From positions 1,364,001-1,428,000 of the forward strand of contig NZ_CP045701.2 of assembly GCF_009601685.2 (NCBI RefSeq): a DNA stretch of 64,000 nt, in the 5' to 3' direction. Position 1 is the stretch's first letter. Each line of letters begins with the position of its first letter. This DNA is from Pseudomonas brassicacearum. Its GTDB lineage: Bacteria; Pseudomonadota; Gammaproteobacteria; Pseudomonadales; Pseudomonadaceae. This document shows positions 60,520 to 64,000 of this stretch, in pieces. The position numbers and the translations under genes are program-made. The notes below the pieces were generated by a model. The model saw only the letters and a list, made by a program, of their open reading frames with translations, searched no databases and was not told where the DNA came from.

Positions 60520-60784
60520 GATCGCTCTCCATTCATTGAATCAAGAAGATGGCACACCCTAACTCGTACTGTAAGTTGTTAAAACAAAAGTTATATTCTT
60601 TTTTGTTATATATCGTTACAACGTCTGCGCCACGCAGCCGGGCAGTTATGGGTCATATTGGACCTTAGCTGTACCTGTGCGCGATGTCGGTTTTTTCCTA
60701 AGCTTGCCGCTGGTTTTTCCGAGACCAAGTTGCGCCTGCATGACCAGGTTTCCCCGCGTCAAACCGAGCCAGTGAGAAAACACC

Positions 60785-61879
60785 ATGAACGATCACCGCC
60801 AGTGGGCGCGAGAAGCGATCCGCATCATCGAGGCTGACTTCCAGCGCAGCGCCGATACCCACCTGATTCCACTGCCGCTGCCTGGCCTGCCGGGCATCGA
60901 ACTGTATTTCAAGGACGAGTCCAGCCACCCCACTGGCAGCCTCAAGCACCGACTGGCGCGTTCGCTGTTTCTCTACGCATTGTGTAACGGTTGGCTCAAG
61001 CCCGGTGCGCCAGTGATCGAGGCCTCCAGCGGCTCGACGGCAATTTCCGAGGCCTATTTCGCCAGGTTGTTGGGCCTGCCGTTCATTGCGGTGATGCCGT
61101 CGACCACCTCCAGGGAAAAAATCGCACAGATCGCTTTCTATGGCGGCCAGAGCCATCTGGTGGATGATCCTACGCAGATCTACGCCGAATCCGAACGCCT
61201 GGCCCGCGAGCATGACGGGCATTTCATCGATCAATTCACTTACGCCGAGCGTGCCACGGACTGGCGGGCCAATAACAATATTGCCGAATCGATCTTCCAT
61301 CAGATGCGCTTCGAGCGGCACCCGGAGCCGAGCTGGTTGATTTCCAGCCCCGGCACCGGCGGCACCACCGCCACACTGGGACGCTACGTCCGTTATCGCC
61401 AGCACGGCACCCGGGTGCTATGTGCCGACGCCGAGCGCTCGGTGTTCTTTGACTACTACCGCAGTGGTGATGCCAGCCTGCGCCTGGATTGCGGTTCACG
61501 CATCGAAGGTATCGGCCGGCCACGGGTCGAAGCGTCGTTCTTGCCCAAAGTCATCGATGCGATGGTCAAGGTCCCGGACGCCTTGTCATTGGCGGCCATG
61601 CACTACCTGGCCCAGCGCTTGGGCCGGCGGGTCGGCGGGTCCAGCGGCACCAATCTGATCGGCGCCCTCATGGCGGCCCGGCAGATGGTGGATGCGGGAG
61701 AGTCGGGGTCGATCGTGGCGATTTTGTGTGACGGTGGCGAGCGCTACGCCACGACCTATTACGACCCGGTCTGGCTCGAGGCCCAGGGGTATGAGTTGAG
61801 CGGTCTGATGGACACCGTGGCGGCCTGTGTGGAACGGGGCGAGGCGCTGCCGGAGAGCGTGTTGCGGGCCAATATCTGA
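60785..61879 (+). CDS. PLP-dependent cysteine synthase-family enzyme (Cds1-like)
   Basis: 364 aa. Type II PLP fold: PLP lysine in [14 protein letters not shown] (Lys54), substrate loop [16 protein letters not shown], phosphate-binding [15 protein letters not shown], and C-terminal [19 protein letters not shown] and [16 protein letters not shown]. It belongs to the cysteine synthase superfamily but resembles the Cds1-type L-cysteine desulfhydrases more than CysK, so cysteine breakdown is possible. No cys regulatory gene is adjacent. Confidence 0.85.
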   Translation: MNDHRQWAREAIRIIEADFQRSADTHLIPLPLPGLPGIELYFKDESSHPTGSLKHRLARSLFLYALCNGWLKPGAPVIEASSGSTAISEAYFARLLGLPFIAVMPSTTSREKIAQIAFYGGQSHLVDDPTQIYAESERLAREHDGHFIDQFTYAERATDWRANNNIAESIFHQMRFERHPEPSWLISSPGTGGTTATLGRYVRYRQHGTRVLCADAERSVFFDYYRSGDASLRLDCGSRIEGIGRPRVEASFLPKVIDAMVKVPDALSLAAMHYLAQRLGRRVGGSSGTNLIGALMAARQMVDAGESGSIVAILCDGGERYATTYYDPVWLEAQGYELSGLMDTVAACVERGEALPESVLRANI

Positions 61880-61900
61880 CCCTGAAAACAATGAGGTCTT

Positions 61901-62009
61901 TTGTGGAAGCGGGCTTGTGTGGGCGCTGGGCTTGCCCGCGACAGCATCACCTCGGTTCACCTGATAGACCGAGTTGTCTGCATCGCGGGCAAGCCCAGCT
62001 TCCCACAAA
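61901..62009. repeat. REP pair (BIME-like inverted repeat)
   Basis: TTGTGGAAGCGGGCTTG...GGGCTTGCCCGCGACAGC faces GCATCGCGGGCAAGCCCAGC...TCCCACAAA, with an ACCTCGGT/ACCGAGTT-type central stem. It lies between two converging genes and probably ends both transcripts. Confidence 0.88.
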
Positions 62010-62032
62010 GGCTCTCCCACAGGGGGACGGGG

Positions 62033-63646
62033 TCAGGCCTCGAGACCGAGGATATCCCGCGCCACCGCCTCGGCAATCCGGATCCCGTCCACGCCCGCCG
62101 ACAGGATCCCGCCGGCATAACCGGCGCCTTCACCGGCCGGGAACAGGCCCTTGACGTTCAGGCTCTGCAGCGATTCGTTGCGGGTGATGCGCAGGGGCGA
62201 TGAGGTGCGGGTTTCGATGCCGGTCAGCACGGCGTCGTGCAGCGAGTAACCGCGAATCTGTTTCTCGAACGCTGGCAGGGCCTCGCGGATCGCTTCGATG
62301 GCGAAATCCGGCAGGGCCAAGGCCAAATCGCCCAAGGACACCCCAGGCTTGTAGGAAGGTTCGACGCTGCCCAGTGCCGTAGACGGCTTGCCGGCGATGA
62401 AATCGCCCACCAGTTGCGCCGGGGCCTCGTAGTTGCTGCCACCGAGTACGTACGCGTGGGATTCCAGGCGTTCCTGCAACTCGATCCCGGCCAGCGGGCC
62501 ACCGGGATAATCCACTTCCGGGGTGATGCCGACGACGATGCCGGAGTTGGCGTTACGCTCGTTGCGCGAATACTGGCTCATGCCGTTGGTCACGACGCGG
62601 TTCGGCTCGGAGGTCGCGGCCACCACGGTGCCGCCCGGGCACATGCAGAAGCTGTACACCGAACGACCATTCTTGGCGTGGTGCACCAGTTTGTAGTCGG
62701 CGGCGCCAAGTTTCGGGTGACCGGCGTACTTGCCCAGGCGCGCGCTGTCGATCAGCGATTGCGGGTGTTCGATACGGAAACCCACCGAGAACGGCTTGGC
62801 TTCCATGTACACGCCGCGGCTGTGGAGCATGCGGAAGGTGTCTCGGGCGCTGTGGCCCAGGGCCAGGATCACATGTTTCGAATGAATCTGTTCGCCGCTG
62901 GCCAGTTCGACGCCGACCAGTTGGCCGTCCTCGATCAGCACATCGGTGACCCGCTGCTGGAAGCGCACTTCACCGCCCAGGGCGCGAATCTGCTCACGCA
63001 TGGTTTCCACCACGCCTGTCAGGCGGAACGTACCGATGTGCGGCTTGCTGACGTAGAGAATTTCTTCCGGCGCCCCGGCCTTGACGAACTCGTGCAAAAC
63101 CTTGCGGCCAAGGAATTTCGGATCCTTGATCTGGCTGTAGAGCTTGCCGTCGGAAAACGTCCCGGCGCCGCCTTCACCGAACTGCACATTGGATTCGGGG
63201 TTGAGCACGCTTTTGCGCCACAGGCCCCAGGTGTCCTTGGTCCGTTGGCGTACTTCCGGGCCACGTTCGAGGATGATCGGCTTGAAGCCCATTTGCGCCA
63301 GCAACAGGGCGGCGAAGATCCCGCACGGGCCGAAGCCGACCACAATCGGGCGCTCGCTCAGGTCGGCCGGTGCCTGGCCCACCACTTTGTAGCTGACATC
63401 CGGCGCCTCGTTGACGTTACGGTCATCGGCGAACTTGCGCAGCAGGCTGGCTTCGTCGCGCACCGTCAAGTCGATGGTGTAGATGAAGCACAGTTCGGAG
63501 GATTTCTTGCGCGCGTCGTAGCTGCGCTTGAACAAGGTGAAGTCGAGCAGGTCATCGCTGGCGATGCCCAGGCGCTGCACGATGGCCGGGCGCAGGTCTT
63601 CTTCGGGGTGGTCGATCGGCAGCTTGAGTTCGGTGATTCGTAACAT
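62033..63646 (-). CDS. NAD(P)/FAD-dependent oxidoreductase
   Basis: 537 aa from the ATG at 63646. An N-terminal small domain of about 95 residues (MLRITELKLPIDHPEEDLRP) comes first, then the FAD-binding motif VVGFGPCGIFAALLLAQMG (GxGxxG at 104-109). Later sections are GEGGAGTFSDGKLYSQIKD, CMCPGGTVVAATSEPNRVV and the C-terminal FPAGEGAGYAGGILSAGVDGIRIAEA. This is the family once grouped as uncharacterised FAD-dependent dehydrogenases (COG2509). The substrate is unknown. Confidence 0.88.
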   Translation of the reverse strand: MLRITELKLPIDHPEEDLRPAIVQRLGIASDDLLDFTLFKRSYDARKKSSELCFIYTIDLTVRDEASLLRKFADDRNVNEAPDVSYKVVGQAPADLSERPIVVGFGPCGIFAALLLAQMGFKPIILERGPEVRQRTKDTWGLWRKSVLNPESNVQFGEGGAGTFSDGKLYSQIKDPKFLGRKVLHEFVKAGAPEEILYVSKPHIGTFRLTGVVETMREQIRALGGEVRFQQRVTDVLIEDGQLVGVELASGEQIHSKHVILALGHSARDTFRMLHSRGVYMEAKPFSVGFRIEHPQSLIDSARLGKYAGHPKLGAADYKLVHHAKNGRSVYSFCMCPGGTVVAATSEPNRVVTNGMSQYSRNERNANSGIVVGITPEVDYPGGPLAGIELQERLESHAYVLGGSNYEAPAQLVGDFIAGKPSTALGSVEPSYKPGVSLGDLALALPDFAIEAIREALPAFEKQIRGYSLHDAVLTGIETRTSSPLRITRNESLQSLNVKGLFPAGEGAGYAGGILSAGVDGIRIAEAVARDILGLEA

Positions 63647-63719
63647 GGTGGGATCCGGTTCGCGGGATGCACAACTGCACCAGGGCGTGAACCGGCGATT
63701 ATAAGCCAAAACCGGCGAA

Positions 63720-64000
63720 TCAGTCGTTGCGCGCGCCACCGAAATAGGCGCAGCCACGCTGGACCTGGCCGTTGACCCGCAGTTCGGCGCTCATGTGTTG
63801 CACGCTACCGCTGACGTTGTCGACGCAGCGCTGGGGGGCGACCCAGAGCTCGACCTTCTGGCCATTGGCTTCGGTGCTAAGGTTGAAGCGCCCGTCACCC
63901 AGTTGCTCCTCCATGTAAGGCACCGCCAGGGGCGGCTGGCCCTCGCGTTCGAGCACCAGGCCCTTGCCGCTGGCCTTGAGGCTCCACTCGGGGCCATGGC
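63720..64000 (-). CDS. COG3650-like protein, 5' part outside the window
   Basis: The frame is open at the right edge; 92 codons of the C-terminal part are present. The pattern EWSLKASGKGLVLEREG, then YMEEQLGDGRFNLSTEANGQ, CVDNVSGSVQHMSAELRVNG and a final RGCAYFG matches COG3650-type periplasmic/outer-membrane proteins, with two Cys that could be disulfide-bonded. The start and any signal peptide are not visible. It lies 73 nt upstream of the FAD oxidoreductase gene in the same direction. Confidence 0.7.
   Translation of the reverse strand, partial: HGPEWSLKASGKGLVLEREGQPPLAVPYMEEQLGDGRFNLSTEANGQKVELWVAPQRCVDNVSGSVQHMSAELRVNGQVQRGCAYFGGARND

Overview
The window is about 64 kb of a high-GC gammaproteobacterial chromosome, almost certainly a Pseudomonas of the fluorescens group. 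The evidence is Pseudomonas-type gene content (finR-fpr, erdR-dgkA, a PA3611-like protein, quiP, an alanyl-PG synthase/hydrolase pair, an Aot/His-type transport operon with an aotO-like gene), dispersed Pseudomonas REP elements, and the order phage-like tail/lysis genes - cinA(pncC) - recA - recX.

Layout. 1-2.85 kb: the right end of a tailocin or prophage cluster (tail-fibre chaperone, tail fibre, second chaperone, GH19 endolysin, nested Rz/Rz1 spanins). 2.9-5.0 kb: pncC, recA with a LexA box, recX. 5-9.5 kb: LOG-family protein, small proteins, a DTW-domain tRNA-modifying enzyme, erdR and dgkA. 9.5-11.3 kb: divergent finR/fpr. 11.4-15.5 kb: leftward RNA/translation modification genes (trmO, DUF1456, a pseudouridine-synthase-like protein, GNAT, rimO). 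15.8-21.7 kb: kup, then a translationally coupled MprF-type aminoacyl-PG synthase and its AcvB-type hydrolase. 21.8-22.3 kb: two initiator tRNA genes, each with its own promoter and terminator. 22.5-28.5 kb: dinB with a LexA box, a lipoprotein, proS, ampG and an alkyltransferase-like protein. 28.7-32.9 kb: DUF481 protein, MORN-type protein, cold-shock protein, dcd.

32.9-43.7 kb holds the four genes of the ligase-associated DNA-repair set (exonuclease, ATP-dependent ligase, Lhr-type helicase, PdeM). They are split into two pairs by a basic-amino-acid ABC operon. The operon is bracketed by two copies of a dispersed palindromic repeat whose core carries GATC microsatellites. Five copies of this repeat lie in the window, one with 15 perfect TTGATC units and another with 9 perfect AAAAGATC units.

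44-64 kb: quiP (AHL acylase-like), a cysteine-hydrolase-fold protein lacking its Cys, two SEC-C proteins, two tandem OmpA-like lipoproteins with structured leaders, a collagen-like secreted protein, dinG, an EstB-type esterase, a third OmpA-like lipoprotein with Trp-rich repeats and a histone-H1-like tail, pdxH, a glycine-zipper lipoprotein, nhaA, a PLP-dependent enzyme, an FAD oxidoreductase and a truncated COG3650 gene.

Most of the window is ordinary core genome. The most distinctive signals are the microsatellite-bearing repeats and their positions around the split repair module, the RBS-masking hairpin before the second OmpA gene, a transcription terminator inside the ABC operon, and two enzymes that keep their fold but lack a key catalytic residue. 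I saw no CRISPR array, integrase, IS transposase or rRNA operon.
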